A DNA stretch of 64,000 bases from Sphingobacteriales bacterium (GCA_016700115.1 CP064999.1:5637501-5701500), one strand, 5' to 3'. Shown: positions 26,888 through 34,425, counted from the stretch's first letter. Made by a program: numbers and translations. The notes: generated by a model not told the origin, from the letters alone.

Positions 26888-27574
26888 CTATAACGTTTGC
26901 TGCCTACGTTCTGTCATACCCTGAAGTGGTTCTACATCTTTTAAATATTCTATCAGTTGAGAAATTGGTTGCCAATATCTTTCAGGACGTTTTTTATATG
27001 CTTTATAAATGAGTTTTTCATAGTCAACTATTAAATTTTCATAGTCTGGGCGGGCAGACAATTTGGCTATGGTAACACCTCTTAAAGCATGCAAATCTTC
27101 TAAAATAGAGGGGTGCAAATTGAAAATATTGTCGTTGAAGTAGCTGTCTAAAAAAATGAGGTCTTTACAGTTTTCTAAAAATTCAAACCCCTCTGTGGCA
27201 AGGTAACTTTTTATATGCAGGCTAACCTCGGCAACGTCTTCGGGGGTGTAGATGTCGGTAAAATCAGGATTGTTGTTTGGGGAGTTTTTTAGGTCATGGA
27301 TATCCCGACCCATACAAACCCATTCCTTGGCATATTTCATATTCCCACCGCTAAACATTGACACTATTTCCATCACCTCGTCAATACGTACTTCTGAACG
27401 CACATTCAACTGATATTCTGGAAAATAATTTACTGTGCCAAAATGAACGGCTAAAAAACCGTTTTTAAACTTTTGAATGTACTGATAACGACTTTTTATC
27501 AGCTTATAACCCCAACTGTCCATAAATGGGGTTAGGTTTTCATACAAGTACATATAAAGCTCATTTTTTTTCAT
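26888..27574 (-). CDS. Module J: soluble protein, predicted immunity for the nuclease-like toxin
   Basis: 228 residues, starting MKKNELYMYLYENLTPFMDS, with no signal peptide or membrane segment, unlike the other immunity proteins here. The N-terminal half (GYKLIKSRYQYIQKFKNGFL, VHFGTVNYFPEYQLNVRSEV) looks like DUF4304-type proteins that recur near polymorphic toxins, though I cannot confirm the family. A cytosolic antidote suits a DNA- or RNA-cutting toxin. It lies 11 bp after the toxin stop. Confidence 0.58.
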   Translation of the reverse strand: MKKNELYMYLYENLTPFMDSWGYKLIKSRYQYIQKFKNGFLAVHFGTVNYFPEYQLNVRSEVRIDEVMEIVSMFSGGNMKYAKEWVCMGRDIHDLKNSPNNNPDFTDIYTPEDVAEVSLHIKSYLATEGFEFLENCKDLIFLDSYFNDNIFNLHPSILEDLHALRGVTIAKLSARPDYENLIVDYEKLIYKAYKKRPERYWQPISQLIEYLKDVEPLQGMTERRQQTL

Positions 27575-27585
27575 TTGCTTTCAAT

Positions 27586-28437
27586 TTACTGAGGTATGTC
27601 TACGTTAATAATTTTCCATCCCTTGGCATCCATCACCTGCATTTGATAAAATTGCGGGGTAATATTGTCTCCTCGTCGGGCTCCCTTTGGTGCATTGGCT
27701 TCCCCGCTTCTATTTTCCAAAGGTTTACCTTGTTGCACTGCTTTGGCGGTGGCTTTTTGGTTGGGAGTTAGCAGTTTATGCGCATTACCTGCATCTACCT
27801 TACTAATATCGGGAACCAATTTCTGTTCTACAATGCCTAAATCTCCTTCAGTATTTCTGGCTAACAAATCATTTTTACTGCTTACTCCTTCAACTTTTGT
27901 TGTAGTTTGTTTTGATGCTACGGTAAAACCTGCTTCTTCTATAGCTTTTGCACCTGCTTTTTCGGCAGAAGTGCCGGCAACTCTGTTTTTCGTCACTTGG
28001 GAAGAACCATAACTCTTACCATTCCATGCTGTTGCAAACTTACTAAACGACCAACCGCTTCCCACCGGTTTCCCATCTTCACCTGTTACAACCTCATAAC
28101 TGCCTCCAAATCCACCACCAACCCCCCCACCGACTTCCCATGTATAGGTTTTGTTTTGTGGTTCTTTTTCTGTGCCTCCACCCGGTGTATCCCCCTTCTT
28201 ATCTTCAAACCGTACCGGATTACCCAAATTACTATTATACGGCGACCAAGCATAAAACTCCTCCGCCTTCGGGTCTATTTGCCACCACCGCCCCGTTTGC
28301 GGGTTAAGCGTGCGAAACTCCGCATGATTGACCTGCAACCCAAAATCTTCTACCAACTCAATGCCATTGTATTGATAGTTGTACGCCTCTACCCCAACCG
28401 ATTCTTCAAAGTTAGGGCTTAGTTTTTGGATGGGCAA
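27586..28437 (-). CDS. Module J: orphan Rhs core with PD-(D/E)xK-like nuclease toxin tip
   Basis: 283 residues from TTG at LPIQKLSPNFEE. Core to about residue 75 (QTGRWWQIDPKAEEFYAWSP, NLGNPVRFEDKKGD). A Gly-rich linker (VGGGVGGGFGGSYEVV) is followed by a tip with KNDLLARNTEGDLGIVEQK: Asp199, Glu204 and Lys206 fit a D...ExK catalytic core of the restriction-endonuclease fold. The end (PQFYQMQVMDAKGWKIINV) is compact. The nuclease assignment is by motif only. The paired soluble immunity protein agrees with a cytosolic target. Confidence 0.55.
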   Translation of the reverse strand: MPIQKLSPNFEESVGVEAYNYQYNGIELVEDFGLQVNHAEFRTLNPQTGRWWQIDPKAEEFYAWSPYNSNLGNPVRFEDKKGDTPGGGTEKEPQNKTYTWEVGGGVGGGFGGSYEVVTGEDGKPVGSGWSFSKFATAWNGKSYGSSQVTKNRVAGTSAEKAGAKAIEEAGFTVASKQTTTKVEGVSSKNDLLARNTEGDLGIVEQKLVPDISKVDAGNAHKLLTPNQKATAKAVQQGKPLENRSGEANAPKGARRGDNITPQFYQMQVMDAKGWKIINVDIPQ

Positions 28438-28445
28438 GCCGTTTT

Positions 28446-28454
28446 ACCCCTAAA
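28446..28454. repeat. REP-like repeat remnant, copy 5, interrupted by a MITE
   Basis: Only ACCCCTAAA remains before the inverted repeat of the MITE at 28455. The module J core is cut at the same GLP|IQK position immediately to the left. Confidence 0.6.
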
Positions 28455-28583
28455 GAGGCTGTCTAAAAAGTCGAGAATCTACTCACATATAGACCTTCAA
28501 TATGTGTATGTGTCTAAATAAAGCTATTATACACTTGCTTCTGAATTATATGTGTGCAAAATAAAGACTTTTTAGACAGCCTC
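28455..28583. mobile_element. 129 bp MITE with perfect 18 bp terminal inverted repeats
   Basis: GAGGCTGTCTAAAAAGTC at 28455-28472 is the exact reverse complement of GACTTTTTAGACAGCCTC at 28566-28583. The interior is AT-rich and non-coding. The ends resemble the inverted repeats of the IS1182-like element at 34671-36391 (both contain GNCTGTCTAAAAA), so mobilisation by a related transposase is likely. It sits inside a REP-like repeat. Confidence 0.85.
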
Positions 28584-28623
28584 CTTTTTTCGTGCTTCGA
28601 CAGAAATCGTACTAAAATTATGC

Positions 28624-29061
28624 CTACTTCTTTTTAACTGGAGGTGATTTGCCAGCATGCCAAACAAATGGGTTTTCTAACTGACCAACTCCGGGAATAC
28701 TATCCCAACCGTTGAGCGGGGCTGATTGTATGCTATCGGGAACTGGGTAATCAAGGAGAATTTCGGCATAGCTTGGATTATTGGCGCGATAAATAATATA
28801 AAAATATTTTCCAGCCATACTATCTATTTCTGTACCCGGCAATATGTTTCTTGACCCTCCTCTTTCGATATTGTATTTTTTGCCTAATACAATATACTCA
28901 TACGTTGGCTGATAGCCATTTCTTGATATTGTCATTTTTAACAATTTACCAATTGTATATCGCATTAAACCGGCATTTTTCCAATTATAATAAGGAACTA
29001 CTAATAAAAAAATAAGTCCCAAAATTATTATTGTCAATCCAATTTTATCTTGTAATTTCAT
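28624..29061 (-). CDS. Module K: membrane-anchored protein, predicted immunity
   Basis: 145 residues. One N-terminal TM (IGLTIIILGLIFLLVVPYY, about 7-25), then a beta-rich domain (YTIGKLLKMTISRNGYQPTY, YIIYRANNPSYAEILLDYP) and a conserved tail PDSIQSAPLNGWDSIPGVGQ ending SPPVKKK. Modules L and M carry clear paralogues. The middle resembles the DUF3592-like domain of the other membrane immunity proteins. It follows the toxin by 8 bp. Confidence 0.6.
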   Translation of the reverse strand: MKLQDKIGLTIIILGLIFLLVVPYYNWKNAGLMRYTIGKLLKMTISRNGYQPTYEYIVLGKKYNIERGGSRNILPGTEIDSMAGKYFYIIYRANNPSYAEILLDYPVPDSIQSAPLNGWDSIPGVGQLENPFVWHAGKSPPVKKK

Positions 29062-29069
29062 TTTTGCCT

Positions 29070-30044
29070 TTATTTATTTTCCTCAACGGTTTGTTTGCTT
29101 ATCAAGTTTCCTCCATAGTTTAAACCTGACATAGAAGGAGATGTTAGTAAAAAATAGTACAAAGGTGTTTCGGCTTTTTTACTTAAACCCACAAAAGAAC
29201 GAAACATGCTTTCAGAAGCAGTATGCTTTAATCCTACACCAAAGCTAAAGCTAAAATCTAAAAGAAAATTTGTGCCTGACTTTGTACCATTAATACCGAA
29301 GTGCCTGCCAAAATAAGAACCAGAGCTAAGGTTATACCCAAAATCTCCCAATCCACCAGCAAGTCCACTATAAAAAGGAGTGAAGAAGGTATCACCAAGC
29401 AAATCAACAGCATCTATCTCGTTGTTCACTAACCCTTGCATTAAGCCACTTGCCACGAATTTTGTTGATAAAATGCCTATTGATTGTTGCTCTAATAATG
29501 GTGGCATCGCAGGGGCAAATAACGCCAAGCCTGCCCCCGATAGTGTTGCCATAATAGGGTAACTTAGCTTACCTAACCCCTCTTGATAGGCATAATCACC
29601 TATTCCGGTGGTATTTCGAGGTCCGAACAAGATGGGTTTATATTTACCTTTGGTACTTTTTACCATTCTTTGATGCCCCTGTTTCATGTGCCATCGTATA
29701 TTTTCTGAATGGGTATTGTTTATTTTGGTGGCTTTAATTACAACTTCTTCCAACATTTTCTCAGGTATGCCATCAGGATTATTTGGTAGGGTGTCTAAGC
29801 CAAAAGGGTCGCGGTAACGTATGGGGTTGTTATGTACAAAACTGTATCCGCTTACGCTGTTGTTTTTATCTGCTAATGGGTCAATGCTCATCCATCTGTT
29901 TGTTTGCAAATCTAAAAATCTGTATTCATGATGTGACCAATGCAGACCGAAATCGTCGTTCAGTTCTTTGCCGTTGTATTGGTAGTTGTTAGTCTCTACC
30001 CCTACCGGTGCTTCAAAATTAGGAGATAGTTTTTGAATGGGCAA
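29070..30044 (-). CDS. Module K: orphan Rhs core with glycine-rich toxin tip (family 2)
   Basis: 324 residues from TTG at LPIQKLSPNF. The core is the second subtype (NGKELNDDFGLHWSHHEYR, LQTNRWMSIDPLADKNNSVS). The tip starts after YRDPFGLDTLP and has the family-2 signature: HMKQGHQRMVKSTKG, YKPILFGPRNTTGIGDYAYQ, a hydrophobic MATLSGAGLALFAPA, VDLLGDTFFTPFYSGLAGGL and NGTKSGTNFLLDFSFSFGVG. No known catalytic motif is seen. Multiple Gly-rich hydrophobic stretches and a TM-anchored partner suggest membrane action. Confidence 0.58.
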   Translation of the reverse strand: MPIQKLSPNFEAPVGVETNNYQYNGKELNDDFGLHWSHHEYRFLDLQTNRWMSIDPLADKNNSVSGYSFVHNNPIRYRDPFGLDTLPNNPDGIPEKMLEEVVIKATKINNTHSENIRWHMKQGHQRMVKSTKGKYKPILFGPRNTTGIGDYAYQEGLGKLSYPIMATLSGAGLALFAPAMPPLLEQQSIGILSTKFVASGLMQGLVNNEIDAVDLLGDTFFTPFYSGLAGGLGDFGYNLSSGSYFGRHFGINGTKSGTNFLLDFSFSFGVGLKHTASESMFRSFVGLSKKAETPLYYFLLTSPSMSGLNYGGNLISKQTVEENK

Positions 30045-30052
30045 ACCTTGTT

Positions 30053-30066
30053 ACCCCTAAATCCCC
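30053..30066. repeat. REP-like repeat, copy 6 (half)
   Basis: ACCCCTAAATCCCC, the left half of the palindrome, followed by unrelated sequence (ACGAGCTATC). It borders the GLP|IQK truncation of the module K core. Confidence 0.65.
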
Positions 30067-30133
30067 ACGAGCTATCTGGACAAACCAAAAAGGGAATTTT
30101 ACTTGCTTCGATTGTAACTAACAGAAATAATGG

Positions 30134-30568
30134 CTACTTCTTTTTTATGGGTGGTGATTTACCTGTACTCCAAACAAAGGGGTTTTCTAATTGTCCTACT
30201 CCTGGAATGCTATCCCATCCTTTGGGTGGGGCTGATTGAATACTATCTGGGACTGGATAGTCTAAAAGTATGTCACTATGCTTAGGTTTAGTTTCATCAA
30301 ACATTATGTAATACCTTTTCCCAATATACTCATGCGTCTTTTTTATTTCAATGATTGAATTGGCACCTCCTCCAATTCTAATTATTTTGCCATTGATCTC
30401 ATATTTATATATGGGTTCTAGCCCACCCCTAGTACCTCTTACATCTATTACTTCTCCAATCGTGTAACGCTCTTCACCCTTAGTTAACCACACAAAAATT
30501 CCAAAAAAAAGTGGGGACATTATAAGTAGAAATAATCCAACCCACCCGAGTTTTTCTTTATTTTTCAT
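30134..30568 (-). CDS. Module L: membrane-anchored protein, predicted immunity
   Basis: 144 residues from MKNKEKLGWVGLFLLIMSPL; this ATG places the TM (about 8-27) at the N-terminus and the start 8 bp after the toxin stop at 30576. The domain (YTIGEVIDVRGTRGGLEPIY, RYYIMFDETKPKHSDILLDY) and the PDSIQSAPPKGWDSIPGVGQ tail match the module K and M proteins. Divergence between L and M is spread across the soluble domain, as expected if specificity differs. Confidence 0.62.
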   Translation of the reverse strand: MKNKEKLGWVGLFLLIMSPLFFGIFVWLTKGEERYTIGEVIDVRGTRGGLEPIYKYEINGKIIRIGGGANSIIEIKKTHEYIGKRYYIMFDETKPKHSDILLDYPVPDSIQSAPPKGWDSIPGVGQLENPFVWSTGKSPPIKKK

Positions 30569-30575
30569 AGTAGTT

Positions 30576-31697
30576 CTATTTATTTTGGTCATTTGCAGTT
30601 TTACTGCCAAAGTAGTTAATGCCCGAAAAAACAGGTGAGATAAGCACAGGGAAAGCTAATGGTGCTGCCTTTGCTTCTTGTGCAGCAAATGATTTAAACA
30701 TACTCTCACTTGCATTCCCATATAAACCTGTACCAGCACTAAACCCAAAATCTATTAAAAAACTTGATCCTGATTTTGTCCCTCCAGGTCCGTAGTATTG
30801 AAATCTTCTTCGTCCTGTTTCTAGCGAAATAGTATAATCCACTTCACCTCCCAACAACCCACTATATAAAGGCGTGAGAAATGTATCACCAAGCAAATCG
30901 GGTATATCTATTTGCCCTGTAATTATTCCTTGCGCTCCACCGCTTGCAATTGCCTTTACCGCATAAATGCTTAGATTTGATTTGGCTAATAATGGCGGTG
31001 AATTTAGCAAAGCAGGCATGAAAATAGCCAAACCTGCTCCCGATAGCGTTGCCATAATTGGATAACTTAATGTGCCTAAACCCTCTTGGTAAGCATAATC
31101 ACCTATTCCGGAGGCATTTCGAGGTCCGAACAAAATGGGTTTGTAATTACCTTTGGTACTTTTTACCATTCTTTGATGCCCCTGTTTCATGTGCCACCAT
31201 ATATGCTCCGAATGAGTTTTGTTTATTTTAGTAGCGGTTTTTGTGAAGGTTGGCAATGTGTCTAATCCATAAGGGTCACGGTAACGTATGGGGTTGTTAT
31301 GTACAAAACTGTAACTGCTTACGCTGTTATTTTTATCTGCCAAGGGGTCTATACTTGTCCATTTGTTTGTTTGCAAATCTAACCATCGGTATTCATGATG
31401 CGACCAATGCAACCCGAAATCCTCGTTCAGTTCTTTACCATTGTACTGGTAGTTGTTGGCTTCCACCCCTAATGGTGCTTCAAAGTTAGGAGATAGTTTT
31501 TGGATGGGCAAGCCGAACGGATAATAATGTGCTTCTTGTATGGTTTTGGCTTCGTTTTCGGCACTGTCGTGGTAGCAATAGACGCGGCCGTTGCCCAAGT
31601 GGTCTTTCAGGGTGTATTCTTTCCGCCCGCCTTCGAGGAGGTTGATGCGCCCTTCTTCGTGGTAATAGCCTTCTTTTTCTTCGTTAAGGTATTCCAA
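30576..31697 (-). CDS. Module L: orphan Rhs core with glycine-rich toxin tip (family 2)
   Basis: 373 residues from TTG at EYLNEEKEGYYHEEG. Core subtype NGKELNEDFGLHWSHHEYR. The tip through YSGLLGG (about residues 150-275) is almost identical to module M, then diverges (EVDYTISLETGRRRFQYYG against the module M FADATYSLKTGNIEID), while GPGGTKSGSSFLIDFGFSAG stays shared. No catalytic motif is recognised. A recent duplication with C-terminal divergence is likely. Confidence 0.6.
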   Translation of the reverse strand: MEYLNEEKEGYYHEEGRINLLEGGRKEYTLKDHLGNGRVYCYHDSAENEAKTIQEAHYYPFGLPIQKLSPNFEAPLGVEANNYQYNGKELNEDFGLHWSHHEYRWLDLQTNKWTSIDPLADKNNSVSSYSFVHNNPIRYRDPYGLDTLPTFTKTATKINKTHSEHIWWHMKQGHQRMVKSTKGNYKPILFGPRNASGIGDYAYQEGLGTLSYPIMATLSGAGLAIFMPALLNSPPLLAKSNLSIYAVKAIASGGAQGIITGQIDIPDLLGDTFLTPLYSGLLGGEVDYTISLETGRRRFQYYGPGGTKSGSSFLIDFGFSAGTGLYGNASESMFKSFAAQEAKAAPLAFPVLISPVFSGINYFGSKTANDQNK

Positions 31698-31734
31698 ACC
31701 GAGAACAATTGTTGTTGTTTAGGCAGAAACTTCC

Positions 31735-32169
31735 TTATTTTTTCTTTATAGGAGGAGATTTACTAGCCCACCAAATAAATGGGTTTTCTAATTCTCCTAC
31801 TCCCGGTATGCTGTCCCAACCGTTTGGAGGTACTACTTTAATACTATCTGGTACAGGATAGTCAAATAGAATTCTACTCCTATTTTTTTTTACCTCATCA
31901 ACCATTACATAATATCTCTTCCCAATATACTTGTGTCTATCTTTTGCATCAATCATCCCTTTACTACCACTCTTCACTTGAATCTTTTCTCCTAATATTT
32001 CGTAATTGTATACTGGTTGATAACCCCCTCTTGAACCTTTTAGGTCAATTAAAAAGCCAATTGTATATCGCTGTTTATAGGATACTAGCCAACCGTAAAG
32101 TTCAAATATTATTGGCGATGCTAATAATAAAATTAACCCTATCCAACCAACTACTTTCTTAACTTCCAT
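31735..32169 (-). CDS. Module M: membrane-anchored protein, predicted immunity
   Basis: 144 residues: TM at about 8-28 (WIGLILLLASPIIFELYGW), beta-rich domain (YTIGFLIDLKGSRGGYQPVY, RYYVMVDEVKKNRSRILFDY), and tail PDSIKVVPPNGWDSIPGVGE ending SPPIKKK. It starts 7 bp after the toxin stop. It is a paralogue of the module K and L proteins. Confidence 0.62.
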   Translation of the reverse strand: MEVKKVVGWIGLILLLASPIIFELYGWLVSYKQRYTIGFLIDLKGSRGGYQPVYNYEILGEKIQVKSGSKGMIDAKDRHKYIGKRYYVMVDEVKKNRSRILFDYPVPDSIKVVPPNGWDSIPGVGELENPFIWWASKSPPIKKK

Positions 32170-32176
32170 AATATTA

Positions 32177-33115
32177 TTACTTGTTTTCTGATTTTGTTAA
32201 TACTCCTCCTCCATAATTGACACCCGACATGATTGGCGAAGTAGGTAGATGATAGAGCAACAAAGGTGTAGTTTTTGCTTCAGTAGTAACAAAGGATTTA
32301 AACATGTTTTCAGATGCACTATGGTATAAACCTACCCCTGTACTAAAACCGAAATCAATTAAAAAATTTGAACCGGATTTTGTGCCTCCAGGGCCAAAAT
32401 AGTCGATTTCTATGTTACCTGTTTTCAATGAATAAGTTGCGTCAGCAAACCCTCCCAACAACCCACTATAAATAGGTGTCAGGAATGTATCACCAAGTAA
32501 ATCGGGTATATCTATTTGCCCTGTAATTATTCCTTGCGCACTACCGCTTGCAATTGCCTTTACCGCATAAATGCTTAGATTTGATTTGGCTAATAATGGC
32601 GGTGAATTTAGCAAAGCAGGCATGAAAATAGCCAAACCTGCTCCCGATAGCGTTGCCATAATTGGATAACTTAATGTGCCTAAACCCTCTTGGTAAGCAT
32701 AATCACCTATTCCGGAGGTATTTCGAGGTCCGAACAAAATGGGTTTGTAATTACCTTTGGTACTTTTTACCATTCTTTGATTCCCCTGTTTCATGTGCCA
32801 CCATATATGCTCCGAATGAGTTTTGTTTATTTTTGTAGCGGTTATTGTGAAGGTTGGCAATGTGTCTAATCCATAAGGGTCACGGTAACGTATGGGGTTG
32901 TTATGTACAAAACTGTAACTGCTTACGCTGTTATTTTTATCTGCCAAGGGGTCTATACTTGTCCATTTGTTTGTTTGCAAATCTAACCATCGGTATTCAT
33001 GATGCGACCAATGCAACCCGAAATCCTCGTTCAGTTCTTTGCCATTATACTGATAGTTATTCGCCTCTACCCCAACCGATGCTTCAAAGTTAGGGCTTAG
33101 TTTTTGGATGGGCAA
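32177..33115 (-). CDS. Module M: orphan Rhs core with glycine-rich toxin tip (family 2)
   Basis: 312 residues from TTG at LPIQKLSPNF; the core is cut upstream at the GLP|IQK codon beside REP-like copy 7. The tip repeats the family-2 signature (HMKQGNQRMVKSTKG, YKPILFGPRNTSGIGDYAYQ, MATLSGAGLAIFMPALL, IPDLLGDTFLTPIYSGLLGG) and ends in a variable segment plus NFLIDFGFSTGVGLYHSASE. It is the first module in the transcription direction. No full-length Rhs gene lies upstream within the window. Confidence 0.6.
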   Translation of the reverse strand: MPIQKLSPNFEASVGVEANNYQYNGKELNEDFGLHWSHHEYRWLDLQTNKWTSIDPLADKNNSVSSYSFVHNNPIRYRDPYGLDTLPTFTITATKINKTHSEHIWWHMKQGNQRMVKSTKGNYKPILFGPRNTSGIGDYAYQEGLGTLSYPIMATLSGAGLAIFMPALLNSPPLLAKSNLSIYAVKAIASGSAQGIITGQIDIPDLLGDTFLTPIYSGLLGGFADATYSLKTGNIEIDYFGPGGTKSGSNFLIDFGFSTGVGLYHSASENMFKSFVTTEAKTTPLLLYHLPTSPIMSGVNYGGGVLTKSENK

Positions 33116-33123
33116 GTCTTGTT

Positions 33124-33152
33124 ACCCCTAAATCCCCTGCAGGGGACTTTTT
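33124..33152. repeat. REP-like palindromic repeat, copy 7
   Basis: Identical core to copies 1 and 4 (TGCA loop), followed by a flank that also matches copy 1 (CTTGCTTCGTAGGGGAAG) and then by the DUF559 remnant. Confidence 0.8.
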
Positions 33153-33178
33153 ACTTGCTTCGTAGGGGAAGTTGTGGG

Positions 33179-33475
33179 TTAACGGGTAAACAATAAACGG
33201 TTTTGTACAGTCTGTTTTATTGATTCAAACACTGCTTTTGTATCTGCTATAACCGCTTCATTTGTAAAACGTATGACTTCAATTCCGAGTTGTTCCAGTT
33301 CTGCAGTACGAGCAACATCGTATTGGTACTGTTCTTTAATTTGGTGGATGGAACCGTCAATTTCAACAACCAAACCTGCCTGATGGCAATAAAAATCGGC
33401 AATAAAATACAAAAGGGGGTCTTGTCTTCTGAAATTGACCCCCACAACATTGGTTTTTTCATAGGTACTGCCAAC
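33179..33475 (-). pseudogene. DUF559 endonuclease-like gene, truncated and frameshifted
   Basis: Nearly identical to the DUF559 gene at 9360-9761. The C-terminal 88 residues are open (RQDPLLYFIADFYCHQAGLV, VVEIDGSIH, IEVIRFTNEAV). An extra C near 33440 shifts the frame and homology stops at about 33475, so the TPAEAMLW N-terminus is missing. The same REP-like repeat lies on its downstream side. Confidence 0.75.
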
Positions 33476-34052
33476 AATCCCCTGCTAACTTTTAAATTGT
33501 GCAGATTCCAAGTAAGAAAAATATTTTTTCTTAGAGGAAAAAACTTTTTTCCTTGAGGATAAATAATTTTTCTTGAAGGGAAAGCTCTTTTCCTAAAGGA
33601 AAACTTATTTTTCTTAGAGGTTTAGAAGTTTTTCTTACAGGAAAACTAATTTTTCTTGGAGGAAAAAAAATTTTGTCTGGAATAAAAAAAAATTTTCTTA
33701 GAGGGTTTGCGATTTTTCTTACAGGAAAACTAATTTTTCTTAGAGGAAAAGCTCTTTTCCTAAAGGAAAACTAATTTTTCTTAGAGGAAAACAAATTTTT
33801 CATAGAAGAAAATATTTTTTTCTTAGAGGAAAACTATTTTTTCCTACAAGGAATTTTCGGCAATCAACCATTTTTAGTCCGGTTCTTTCGGTGTTGCTCA
33901 AATATTTGCAAAAAATGTTTGAAAACCATGTGGGATTTAGAAGTATCCATTCGACCAACATTGTCAGATATAGCCGCCCCCCCTTTACTACCCCCATATT
34001 GGCAAATAGGGGGCAAGGGGTGGGCTTTGTCAGAAAAGAATAGCGTTAGATT
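33476..34052. other. Non-coding stretch with palindromic array, no gene seen
   Basis: It holds the AT-rich repeat array (33511-33852) and then about 200 bp without features beyond C-rich and G-rich runs near 33976-34022. The short frames across the array are simple consequences of the repeat. Confidence 0.6.
33511..33852. repeat. Degenerate AT-rich palindromic tandem array, period about 22 bp
   Basis: About 15 imperfect copies of a unit like TTTTTCTTAGAGGAAAACTA; many units are themselves near-palindromes (TTTTCCTAAAGGAAAA). Higher-order repeats are visible: the segment with GCTCTTTTCCTAAAGGAAAA occurs at about 33584 and 33750, and the one with TTTTTCTTACAGGAAAACTA at about 33629 and 33713. 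Units vary in spacing and sequence, so it is not a CRISPR array. Function unknown. Confidence 0.75.
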
Positions 34053-34425
34053 TTAGGGGTCTTTGTCTATTTCCAAATTTCCGGGCAGCAGTTCTTCGAG
34101 TTTGTTGATGGAATAGCCGGCAAATACCTTCAGCACTGCTGTTGACCATTTTAACAGATTGATGTTTTGCTTTTTGCAAGCACCAAAGAAGCTATACATA
34201 ACGATTTCCTCTACCGGCAAATGCCTGGGAATGGAACGCCTACCGGGATGTTGTTGTTTTTAGCGGGTATAGGTTATCTTTTCTTCTTCCGCGATGTACT
34301 TGCTTCAGCGGCATTGATATCTACCTGGGCTATTTCTCCAGATCCAAGCTGTAGTTGCTCGGTTGGTGGGGTTTGAGAAGCAGCAATAAAACGTTCGGCT
34401 TTGTGTCCATAAATGAGGTGCAAAA
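34053..34425 (-). pseudogene. IS66-family transposase (TnpC) remnant
   Basis: Three pieces of an IS66 TnpC are recognisable on the minus strand. HLIYGHKAERFIAASQTPPT (from about 34420) is the N-terminal K-F/Y-G-x-K-S/A-E-R-F block. AEEEKITYTR then TAA then KQQHPGRRSIPRHLPVEEIV is the linker. It jumps directly to MYSFFGACKKQNINLLKWST and INKLEELLPGNL, the C-terminal block, ending at TAA (34053). The catalytic middle is deleted, and there is at least one frameshift and one nonsense codon. Confidence 0.75.

Noticed and set aside
9305..33152. REP-like palindromes as simple rho-independent terminators
   Set aside because: The stems do not consistently follow stop codons. They sit at a fixed codon of truncated cores and near DUF559 genes, and one is inverted and read through in frame.
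33511..33852. CRISPR array
   Set aside because: Units are degenerate near-palindromes with irregular spacing and no unique spacers, and no cas genes are near.
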